Shown in pieces: positions 12,696-23,290 of a stretch of 64,000 nucleotides of DNA (positions within the stretch are counted from its first letter, which is position 1; every line of letters begins with the position of its first letter). Position numbers and translations under genes: made by a program. The notes beneath the pieces were generated by a model. It was given only the letters and a program-made list of their open reading frames with translations. It did not search any database and had not been told where the DNA came from. Source of the stretch: Dimorphilus gyrociliatus (taxonomy: Eukaryota; Annelida; Polychaeta; Dinophilidae); contig CAJFCJ010000020.1 of NCBI GenBank assembly GCA_904063045.1, forward strand, positions 1,108,916 to 1,172,915, in the 5' to 3' direction.

Positions 12696-13601
12696 CTAAA
12701 TATTATCATCGAATTCATCATTATCGGAAGTTCTTTCATCTAGATATCTTTCCTGTATCATACCGTACAAATCGTCTTGCCATTCAGCTTTTACTGCGCA
12801 AGACAACATAGTCTGAATATTTGATTCCTCTTCAGCTCCGAAAATATAGCCGTTCGCTTTATCAACTCCTCTAACTACTCTGAGGCAGCTCTCTTTCATC
12901 GTTACATCAAGAGGTATAAAGGATACTAGACTGTAGTCTTCTACTATACCCGCGAGAACTTTATTTAATTTATTATATTTCTTAAAACTTTCGGCTTCTT
13001 CCGCTTGTTCCAATAAGTAAGAGAGATCTAGGACATCGGCGTAGAAATCTAGTCTAAATGACAAGTTAGCCTTCTTCGCTAAGTCTGCTTTACTTAATAC
13101 ATTGATGTGGGGTAATTCAAAATGTAGCATTGATGATAGAGACATGCATAAGGCTGAAATGAACTTTCCTGGTTCTGAACAATGATGAGAGTCTATAAGA
13201 TTAACTGCGGCCAATCGAATATTCTTTGACAGAAGAGTAATTACATTTTTTATGGCTGGTAAATGAGTATAGAGTTCCACTTGACCAGGACAATCAAATA
13301 TCAGATATTTATCTTTTAATTCTTCAATTTTATTTAAAAGCCACTTTGAGTTTTTATCAAGATACTCCATACAATATAGAAGACCACCATTTGGTCCAAG
13401 TTTTAATCGTTCCATCACCTCTTCAAGTTTTATCAGTTCATTTATGTTGACAGAACATGTGTAAGGCAACAACTCATTTGCCGGGTCCAAATTTACAATG
13501 GCTACCTTCCTACCAAGAGCCTCAAGAAGATCAAATATAGCCTTACAATACGTTGTTTTCCCACTGCCAGGTGGACCGATGATCACTTGCCCAAAAATCA
13601 T
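12696..13601 (-). CDS. GPN2: GPN-loop GTPase 2
   Basis: Intronless, 301 residues from the ATG at 13601; the frame stays open upstream, but family members start at this Met (MIFGQVIIGPPGSGKTTY). Motifs in order: P-loop GPPGSGKTT (residues 8-16), NLDPANE, the GPN loop in LGPNGGLLYCMEYL, FDCPGQVEL (G3), LSKADL (G4), and the GPN2-specific VLDLSYLL, EDYSLVSFIPLDV and VDKANGYIFGA. GPN GTPases help assemble and import RNA polymerase II. GPN2 rather than GPN1 or GPN3 is chosen from the C-terminal half. Confidence 0.95.
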   Translation of the reverse strand: MIFGQVIIGPPGSGKTTYCKAIFDLLEALGRKVAIVNLDPANELLPYTCSVNINELIKLEEVMERLKLGPNGGLLYCMEYLDKNSKWLLNKIEELKDKYLIFDCPGQVELYTHLPAIKNVITLLSKNIRLAAVNLIDSHHCSEPGKFISALCMSLSSMLHFELPHINVLSKADLAKKANLSFRLDFYADVLDLSYLLEQAEEAESFKKYNKLNKVLAGIVEDYSLVSFIPLDVTMKESCLRVVRGVDKANGYIFGAEEESNIQTMLSCAVKAEWQDDLYGMIQERYLDERTSDNDEFDDNI

Positions 13602-14298
13602 GATAAAACAATGTAAACAATCAATTTCTTTGACGCATATATTTATATATGTAAACCGAAGTTCGTCTGCTAAACACAATTGAAAAATTATACTATAGAT
13701 GTCGCTACAACTCATTCAGAAATCTTTACCAAAATGTTTTATCTCTTCTGGTAAACGGATATAAGTCATCCTACGACTGTAGGCCTATAACATTAATATC
13801 TGAAAAAGTCAAACAACACGGAAGGTATAATTATCGATAAGTTATTAATATATTTGTTAAAGAATAACAAAAAAGTTAAAAAAGAGAGAAAATAAATTGA
13901 TAATTTCAATAGTTTATTCATTTTCTTTTGAATTCTATTAGCCTATTATAAAATGCTAGAGTCGAAAATGAGAAAAAAAACTAATTAACCTCAATAGAAA
14001 TAACGTACTGTTTATAGAATAATTTGTATCAAGTTATTATTATATTAGACTATTACACGAAAATGTAGTACTAGTTTATTTAATTTTAAATGGAAAACTA
14101 TGTTTTTATTATAATTCTTTACTTAAAAATGAAATTGAACAAATATGGTGAATGTATATAAAAACTGGTTTGATAAAAACATAGGCTTTTTTTTCTTTGT
14201 TTCTTTTTAAAAAAAAAGTAGTACTATGATTAAACAAATGAAGTTAATTAATACAAAATAGAGCATTAAGAACGAGTGTCAGAAACTTAGTTCGTTGC
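13602..14298. other. Intergenic: GPN2 promoter and MSH2 3' end
   Basis: Very AT-rich. The MSH2 transcript ends here and GPN2 starts from the other side. I see poly-T/poly-A tracts and no coding signal. Confidence 0.4.
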
Positions 14299-17200
14299 CT
14301 AATACTTGAAGACAGCCTTTAAATATGCATTATCTGATTCTGTCAGAGCTTTTTTGAAGTCATCAGCAGATGATTTTAAGTCATCATGAGTATTACAATT
14401 AGCTTTTAACGTTCTTAAAAGTTGCTCAATCTTATCTTCACCACCCTGAAATATTAAAAAATTCAAATAGATTTAATTATACTAAACTGTACAGTTGATA
14501 TGCAATATATTACTTTTCTGTCAATTCTTCTCTTTTTGATAATTTCTTCACTATCGTCAGCTGATCCTGAGTAATCTTCAAGATCTTCGGCACGTTTTTT
14601 GGCGTACTTAAAACAGAAGCGATCGTAAATTTAATGTTTGTGTCAAAATATATAAATACAAATAAATATACAATATATAATATATACATAGATGGAGAAT
14701 GCATACACTATATATTGTATTAGTATATAAACTAAGCATTTTTATAGCAAGTTATAGTTGGTAAATTATAGAAATATTTTATTTTGATTCTTGTTTAGAT
14801 AATTAATAGTAATAAAGATAGTAATAGCTTTGTCGTTTTATAATACAGTATATATACTGTATATAGGTTAAAATTACGTTTTTACAAGTGTTATTAGTTA
14901 TTATTGCGAAATATAATTTGAATAATGAATAATTGATAGACCGCATTCAAGTGGTTATGTATAACGGTTAAAATTATTTTTACACTAAAATATTTTCGCA
15001 ACGTGTTCAACGTGCCCCATCACGTTCAAGTATAAAAAAAAATGATGTACGACGAGGCGCGAGGCTTTTTAAACGGATGCCAGCCCATAGGGCGTTCAGT
15101 TCGCTACAAGACTCTAACGTGCTTACACGTTAACCGCCATTCTGCTGCCAATAATTTTAAAGGCAGCAATGGCGGATAGCATGGAAGTACTTTAGGCTTT
15201 TCAACTTTTTTTAAAACAACGCTTAAATATTAATAAGAAAATAACTGGAAGCGCAAAACTTCTCTTGATCATTATGGCATCAACATTACATTGCTGTCGT
15301 AACGATCAAACGTAGTTTAGCTTCTACAATCACCTCTAGGACTCTTTCCGGAAAATTTGTCATTCGAGCAACGTCTATACCGAAACTTCTATCACAGGCA
15401 CCTTCAAATGAGAATAAAGTTTGTTTAGTTTTAAATAAAATGTATGTCAGTTATGGGCTTACCTGCTTGGACTTGATATAAAAGGGTTAAAGTTTCATTT
15501 TCGCATAGAGCGGCAACGTGAAAATTCTTTACGGATTTAATTTCATCCGCTAGGGCAGTTAATTCATGGAAATGAGTGGCGAATAAGCAATAAGCGTCTA
15601 TTTTACTAGCAATATATCTGTAAAATATATCAATAACTTTAACGGTTTTAGCTTGCGAAACTCATTTAAATTTAATGAGTTCATTAAAATGTATAAATTT
15701 TATGTACTCTGTCCCTTCCTAAAACAGAAAAGAAAGGTGATAAGGCAAGTAAAAAAGCTTCTCTATATTGCTTTGACAGTTTTTACTGTTTTTTTCTTTG
15801 ATTTTTTTGTAAAAAAGAAAACTTCTTTGGTGTAACATTAGGTTAATATTGTACTCGGTGCATAAATAGATTTTGGTAACCTTAATTAACCTTTCAACTG
15901 AGAAATTTTGATAAAAGGCTTGTTAAAAATTGTTTTACTAACTCAGCAATGGACCATGCCAGCCCAAAACCGTCGTAAGTTGAAGTTCCGCGTCCTAATT
16001 CGTCTATAATAAGTAGGCTGTTTTTCGTAGCACACTATAAACAGAATTGAAATTAAGCAGGCGAGAACAATTGGGTATGAGGTGTTGTAAAGAAGCTGAA
16101 TGTATGAGAAAAATTACTCTTAAAATAGATGAAATTTCCAACATTTCGGCCATGAAAGTAGAGACTCCTTTCATTTGACAATCGCCAGCTCCTACCCTTG
16201 CTAATATGCCATCTGTAACGGAAATCTTTGCACTTTCCGCAGGTACAAATGATCCAATTTGCGCGAGTAACACAGCCACCCCGACTGACTTTATATAAGT
16301 AGATTTTCCACCCATATTTGGTCCTGTAATTACGACTAGCATTTGTTCACCTGAAAATAGAGGTAATCTAATATAGTATGAAATTTGTAATGTGTGAACG
16401 CTCTAATTTATGGTTTCAGGGAAGCTTTGGTACAAAAAAGACAAGAGAGATTTATGAGCGGGAAAGTTTCCACAGCATATGTCGCCTTGTTTGCACTAAA
16501 GTAACATATGCCTACGATACATTTGTTAGTATTTCAAAAGCATATTAAAAGGAACGTTTTGTTTAAATATTGAAATTTTAGAATCAATTAAACAAATAGT
16601 TAATTATATAACTATATAAGTGCTATTTCTTTCAAGAAAGCTATTATAGGTTGTATGACAGAAAGGTGTTTTAAAAGCTTATACTCTAGATGGCGTTATC
16701 ATACATTAAATAAAAAAGTTTTAACTCTTACCTCGTTTCATTAAAATATCGTTAGCAATATAGGCAACGTCATCTTGACGTTCTACGCAAGCATGTCTCA
16801 AATTTTTTATGTCAATAATTCCTTCTTCGCTATCGAAAATTTCTGGACAACAATATGGTATAGGAGCCCCAACAGCAACTTCGGCAAATGTTGACAAAAC
16901 GTCAAGTTTGGCTAACGTTGCAGCTAGATTAAGCAACGAGTCAACGTATCCAGCGGCAACAGTTAAAACTTTTTCGACTAAAATTTTTTGCATTTCTTTA
17001 TATTTTCTGGCACTTGAATCGTATTCTTTACTCAAGTCCTGTAAATTTCCCGTACGGAACTTAACTCCATCTTTTCTTGTCTCAATAATGATACAACTTT
17101 TATTATTTCGAATAGTTTTTTCATTATTTCTCGTTACGCGAAAAAAGTATCCATATTGTGAATTAGTTTCTAACTTAAGTGCTTTCCTTGCTTCTAGTTT

Positions 17201-19408
17201 AAGTTTCACAGCAACCTGGAAATGCAACTTCAATTAAGGAAAAATAACAAATAGCATAAATTTCTTTAAACCTCTTCCAGAAGATTTTCGATGTCCTGCC
17301 TAATTTCATCTAAATGTCCTTTCTGCTCCTCCAATTCAGAATCAAAATCGGCTTTAATGAAATATTCTCGACTTTCTTCAGCAGCCTTGAGATCAAGAGT
17401 TTCCGTAATGAGTTCATCGAATTTATTCAAATCACATCCTAGCTCCTAAAAAGAGATTACTTAAGAAAAAAGTTTGCTATTCGGATTATTGCATACAGTA
17501 AGTGGTCCAACAAAATTAGCTTGTATTTCTCTTTTGCCTTCTTCACTCTCATCCATCTCTAACGCCGTGACAATTTCGCTCAACCTGTTAACGCATTGTT
17601 GAATTTTATAGCAGTCCTCGAGAGTTGCTTTCCTGTTGAAAATTAATTGAATATACGAAGGATAGACGATTTGAAAATGTTAAAATGCAATCGAAATACA
17701 AACTTTCTATTAAATTTTCCACAGACTCTTACAAGATCAATAACACGAGTAGCTAATATTTCACGAATAGTCCTTCTCATCAAGCTATTGTTAACAAATA
17801 CAGATACAGTATTTTGTCTCTCTATGATAAGTTGAACATCCTTAAGTGGTTGCAAGATCCATTGATTTAATAGTCTTTTGGAAAATATATAGTGAATTTC
17901 ATGATAGTGGAATAACTAATTTCAGATTACCTTTGACCCATGGCCGTTTTACATTCATTTAGAACTCCCAATAGGGAATCTGATTGAACTCCTTGATTTT
18001 CTGGCAAAACGTTTAAAGCTTTTGCTGCGGTAGAGTCAAGTCTCATATATTGATCTAGATCAACTGTTGCTAATGTAAATTGCTGAAAGTTTTCTTCTTG
18101 ATTTAATATCTAAAAAGAAGTTTTGACATTTAGTACACTACACCGTTAAAAGCAAACAACATTGAAACCTCTAGATAGGAGATAAGAGCCGACAAACAGG
18201 ATAAAATAAGCTCACGATCAATATCAGCTGTAAGTTGAAGTATCAAAAATGTATTCTGTAAAAGACACGTAAGGTACTTACGTAAGAGAAAATCATTCTG
18301 ATTTTTCAAGAGTCTGTTCATGTCCTGTTCAATATGTTTCGGGTTAAATTCTGCTCTCTTCCGCTCATTTATTAAAATATTCGATCTTTCAAAGATGGGT
18401 TTTATTTCAGCTTCACTTGGACAAATTACACACTCTTTAGGTGAAAGTTGCACTACGGCTGCCTGTATGGAATAAAGAGAATTAATACAACAGTAAAATA
18501 GTGTCCGAAGGGAATTACTTCGAGCGTTCCAAACTTGTCGCTATCAGAAAATTGACAGACTTGAAATGTTTTCAGAGTCAAATCTACTATTGCCATCCCT
18601 ATAATCCGCTTGTTATTTTTAGTAGAGAGTCGAACAGCCATAACACCTGCTCCCGAATCCATTTCTTTTGTTCCAAATAAAACATCTTCGAATTGAGTAA
18701 GATTTCCTGGAGAAGCTTTAAAGGTGACTTTCCAGTTTTGACATTTTGCTCCAGTTCCTGCACTATTTTCAAAAACTTCAACCCTGTATTGCCTCACTAA
18801 TAATAACTCGCGAATAAATGCTTCAAATTTCGCTTTTCCTAAGCAGATTGAAGGCATAGTCTTCTTTCCTGAGCCTAAATATTTTAATCCGGCCGTTGAC
18901 TTGAAGAAAGTTTTTGCCGTATAAATAGCATCATCTCCATGTACAGAGTAGAAATCCTGGAAATCAGTTGTACATTTAAGTAGATTTCTTTCAGGACATT
19001 TCAAAATCATTTAGGTCGCATATCTACTCATTCAAAAGTGTTTCAAGAATGAGTGATTTTGACTTTCAACAGTGAGAATAAATGTTAATACTTAAACATG
19101 CAAAGTACTCTTTTTCAATTAATCCAACTAATATGAAGAAAGATAATATATACTAATTATATAAAACTAATTACTAACTGATCTATCAAAGAATCGAATG
19201 GTTGTTGGAGGTTTCTGGAAGAAGAGCGATAATTAGAGTTATTGTAAGCATTTCACAAGACCTTACCTCAGGAAGACCTTTGATAAACGTCAGAAAGCTA
19301 TTTTCTTGTATACCATCTATAATAATAATAAACAATATTAGATTGAACTTTATATCAAAGCTGATATTAAAAACCTAATTTTAATTCTTCAACTGACTGA
19401 ACCGCCAT
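14299..19408 (-). CDS. MSH2: DNA mismatch repair ATPase MSH2, complete, 17 exons
   Basis: Exons: 19408-19375, 19316-19267, 19214-19179, 18956-18519, 18462-18282, 18227-18169, 18109-17931, 17874-17704, 17632-17497, 17445-17272, 17215-16732, 16350-16118, 16034-15943, 15617-15463, 15401-15334, 14606-14514, 14445-14299. They sum to 910 codons with every phase matching (909 residues; human 934). The protein begins MAVQSVEEL, like human MSH2. It shows [14 protein letters not shown] in the mismatch-binding/connector region and GKFN...LEDCYK in the lever. The ATPase has Walker [29 protein letters not shown], Walker [17 protein letters not shown], the His switch FATHFHEL, and [12 protein letters not shown] before the C-terminal dimer helices. 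It partners MSH6 or MSH3. The start codon sits in an AAGATGGCGG (YY1-like) context. The intron 15333-14607 is by far the longest (727 nt) and contains hairpins. Confidence 0.97.
15115..15175. repeat. Two strong inverted repeats inside the long MSH2 intron
   Basis: TAACGTG (15115-15121) is followed after 4 nt by its exact complement CACGTTA (15126-15132). Directly after it, CCGCCATTCTGCTGCC (15134-15149) pairs with GGCAGCAATGGCGG (15162-15175) apart from a two-base bulge, leaving a 12-nt loop. Local GC content is much higher than in the surrounding intron. It may be a small RNA, a cis element, or the end of an old mobile element; I cannot tell which. Confidence 0.6.
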
Positions 19409-19544
19409 CTTCGCGGGCTTATGCAAAATATTCAGATTTTTCCGTTTTACAATTGGGATTAGTATGCATTGCGCAACACTTAAACTTTCACAACTGAAAG
19501 ACAGTTAAAAAAAGATTTTATTTCGTTACTATGAACAAGTAAAA

Positions 19545-21197
19545 TTATGAAAAATTTGTATTTTGTGCCTTTGAACGAAGGAAAAATTTATAATCTCTAT
19601 AAATACATGAGGGATTTTGCTTTTTCTTCTTTCTACGAATACTTATAATATCCCCTCCGAGAGCGATATCAACTCCGTAATTATCGTCCAACGAACCACA
19701 ATCCTTAAGATGATGAAGTTTATCTTTCGTATTCTTAGCATTTGATATTTTTCTGAGAAATTCCGAGTCAATAGATGTTTGTGCAGTTCGATTTTGATAA
19801 CACTGTTTGCTTTTATTGCTAAAAGCTTTTTCTGCCTTATTTAATGATTGTAGTTGAATATTTTTGTTGGATTTATATGTAGGAATTCTATCGTAGCTTT
19901 CCACAATAACTGATGGAACCGACTTTAGACTTGAATTTAATTTATTCATATTATTCAATGTGTCTTCTAGGTTATCACCTCCATTGCATAGACTTGGAAC
20001 GGTACTTGAGTTGTTAGGAGAATTTTTACATTCTTTCAATTGATTAACATTAATGTTTACATTTGAAGTTTTAGACATTTTTTCAGCAGTAACATTATAG
20101 TCACTTAGCTTCTTATTTAACTTTTTTAATTGTCCTTGTCTGTTGAAATTTACTAAACTAGGTATACAATGTTCTTGAATGTGATACGATGAATTATCTT
20201 CATTAAATAATTCATTTGAAGGGCTACGTGGGGAGTATCTGAGTATTTCAGTATTCATTTCAGCTAATGTTGGATTATGTAGAGCTTGTAAATTCTCATT
20301 TAAATATTGGGGTTCTTCAGAAAAGTTTGGGCCTATATGCACAATTGGATCATCTTCGGCATTCTCTTGATTTATTATTTTCGTTATCTTTGTAATTGTT
20401 AAATAATAATTTAAGGGAACTGCTACAAACTATGCTTTACCTGTTCGTAATTACTTAATTGATGAAGGCCGTTCAATTGCAGTTCTCCATCTTCAAATTC
20501 CATTTCATTCGACGATTTATCTTCTAAGATTTTCAAAGGATTTTAATGACAATTATTGTTTTTGTAGGAATTTCATACAACCTAGAATAAACTTATTCTT
20601 TTTCATCTTGAAATCATAATTAATATTAAAATTATTAGGAGATGATAATTCCTCATATTTCGTGGAATTGGCTGATCTATTAGATGTTTGAGAGGAATTT
20701 GTCCCTTTCTCGCTTCTATCACTTTTCAATGCGTCTGTTGATTTTTTTGAGTATTCTGACATGAAGCTATCTGTTAGTAGATTGTCAACAATTCTATCAT
20801 CATTTGGAATTTTTCTACTAATTTTACCAAGATCAATTGAGGCAGTTTTATTAACAATTGGCAACGAATCTAATTTTCTACCAAGATGACCACTAGACGA
20901 ACTTCTCTGGGGTAGTTTATTAGCTAGAATTGATGATGGTCTTTTCTTTTCAGAATTAAAAGAAATATTTCCAATATTTGGTACCCTTTGTTCATTTTCA
21001 CTTAAAGATTCAGAAGAACTTCTTGCATCTAATATATCATTTCTAAGATTTAATTGAAATGAGCCAATAATTTCTCCCTTATTTCGATTTCTAAGCTCTC
21101 CACAATATATAGTATGTTGAATATTATCAATCAGTTCCCTTTTCACATTCAAAACACATATGTCTGCTCTACTTAAATTCATTTTTTTCCAGTTCAA
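19545..21197 (-). CDS. Unrecognised Ser/Asn-rich protein, three exons
   Basis: Exons 21197-20582, 20523-20441 and 20387-19545 join in phase to give about 513 residues, starting at MNWKKMNLSRADICVLN; a Met five residues later is equally possible, and a further upstream exon is not excluded. The protein is dominated by Ser, Asn and Lys, with short basic clusters (RRKKKKQ near the end) and a conserved-looking acidic middle exon (MEFEDGELQLNGLHQL). No domain is recognisable. Coding reality rests on three open exons joined by short, well-formed introns and on the codon pattern. Function unknown. Confidence 0.6.
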
Positions 21198-21558
21198 TTC
21201 AATTCTTCAGAAATTGCGATGTTTCTCTATGATCCATAGGTGCATAATTTTGAATTTTAAATTTCAATATTCAAAATATACTTATTCAAATTGACAATTT
21301 ATTATTCAATTAAATCAATGGATTATTTATTTACAAAAAAATGGATGAAACTAGTTATTCGTTATAGATTTATTGATCAGAAAAACTGCAGTTTTCGATA
21401 GCGTTAGAATATTATCACAACTAAAATTCGTACAAAAAATAAATAAAAGTCACATAAATGATAATTTCTTAAAGATCTAGTCATAGTTTATGATGTAGCC
21501 CTATTTAAAAAATAAATAAATTACATATATTTTCTGTCTCGTAAATTCTATTGTTAAA
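21198..21558. other. Intergenic interval
   Basis: A 361-nt AT-rich gap between the start of the unrecognised Ser/Asn-rich gene and the TMEM216 stop. Nothing recognisable. Confidence 0.4.
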
Positions 21559-22393
21559 TTACCTTCCAAATGTTATAAGAGAAATAATTCCAAAAATAAG
21601 TTCCAGGCCAACAAAACCCAATAAAATAGCACATGTCACTACCTCTGCTCTAAGGATATAAGTTTGCCAAATTAGAAAGAATACTACAAGGACTGCTACT
21701 GGAATGCTAAGAATAATTGAGACAAAAACGGACGGTACTCTTTCTGTTAAATTTCCTTTTTGACCTGTGAATTTCATCGTTACATATATCTGTATACATA
21801 TTATATAATACAAATAAATGAGTATATTGTACCGAAATAAAGTCGAAATGCTTCAATGCCGGCTAAAAGAAAGAGAAGTACTATTTCTGATGCTAAGTTA
21901 CCTTTAGGAAACGGTAGTGTTTCACCTGCAGAATTGTATTTTAATATGTTAGTTTATAATACAATTCTGAATTATAAAAACCTTTAAAAACAAGCATTAA
22001 AGCCTCGCATATCCAAAAGAGACCAAAATACCAACCATTTAAGTATAGGAGAATTTGATACGGCAATGAAGATCGCTTTTATAGTTAAGGAAATTCTTAA
22101 ACTAAATATTTAAATTTTTTATATAACAAAATACATTATACAATAAATTAATTGCAATTTTTATCATGAAAAAAGATACAATTGGAACTCCTTGACCTGA
22201 AATAAAACAACAGTGTGTTTAGCAACAAATGATTCGATTATTTTAGATATAATTTTTATAAAATAAGCATAGGGTCATCATTATATTAATTGCTTTAAGT
22301 TGTTAAGACCTTTTCTTAATATAGCAAAAATTAAAATGAGCAGAGCTGCATAAAAATTAAAGAAAACTCTTCAAACTCACCAGTAAATGCCAT
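21559..22393 (-). CDS. TMEM216: Transmembrane protein 216, ciliary transition zone
   Basis: Exons 22393-22381, 22196-22180, 22075-21982, 21925-21833 and 21764-21559 sum to 141 codons in phase (140 residues; human 145). The body matches TMEM216: SLPYQILLYLNGWYFGLFW, then KGETLPFPKGNLASEI, GIEAFRLYFGQKGNLTERVP, and LIWQTYILRAEVVTCAILLG. Four hydrophobic segments are visible. TMEM216 belongs to the MKS module of the transition zone and implies a ciliated animal. The first two coding exons are only 13 and 17 nt (MAFT and GQGVPI) and are the least certain part. The related TMEM80 is an alternative name for this family. Confidence 0.85.
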
Positions 22394-23290
22394 AGTTAAA
22401 AGAATTCCAATAACAGTCCCGCACTGAGCGGAAACCTCTCATAGGCGCGGATTTTGAATATTATCTTTCCAAATAACTAATAAATGAGTTTAGTTCATTA
22501 AAAGATACATTATATCAATATTCATCCATTAAACTTCATCCAGTGAACAACACTTGTTACTTTATCTTCCGATGTAGCTATTATAATGCAATTGAACTAT
22601 TGTAATTCATTATTTTGTTATTTCGTAACTGTCTGAACACGTTCAGTTTGATAAAATTAGGGATAACTTCTATTTAAAAAAATACTAAATAAACAAATAT
22701 ATTTTAGTAATGAAAATTAGTTAAGCATCTCCAAAGACGAAATTATTATCTATTTATAGGAATAAATATAAAAATTAATGTTAATCAACTTTAAAGTATT
22801 AAAATGGATAACTATTTTCTACAATATTACTAAATGAAATATACAAGTATAATACTTTCTAATAAAGCAATATATCACAAAAAACGGTAATAACTGCAAA
22901 CAATGTACTCTACAGTAAATACAAACTATTTTAACTAATTTTGGACCATAATAACGAAGTAATCTTATGATCTGCATTAATATATTAATCGTTTTTTATG
23001 ATTTTTGATTTAATTTATCAAGGAGATTAAAACTGAATTCTAAAATTTCTAAAAAATTTCAGAATAATGAAAATCTTTGCTACTTTCTTTAAGTATGGAG
23101 TTTATACATTTATGAAAAGTAACCGGTTTCTATTGGCGACCGGTGTCTATGTATGATATTCTCTTTCCGGTAACGTGGTTTGTGTTTACTTCCGAAATTT
23201 ATATTGCTTGTGCAATAATTTGTTCAATATATAAGTTGGTTTCAATCACTTATTTCTATAAGAAATATTGTTACTATACCATATGAGAGA
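22394..23290. promoter_or_regulatory. Divergent TMEM216/ZNF598 intergenic region
   Basis: About 900 nt, strongly AT-rich, between two divergent start codons. ACCGGTTTC...GACCGGTGTC (23122-23146) is a short direct repeat with ACCGGT palindromes just upstream of ZNF598. No TATA box is clear and no coding sequence is seen. Confidence 0.35.
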
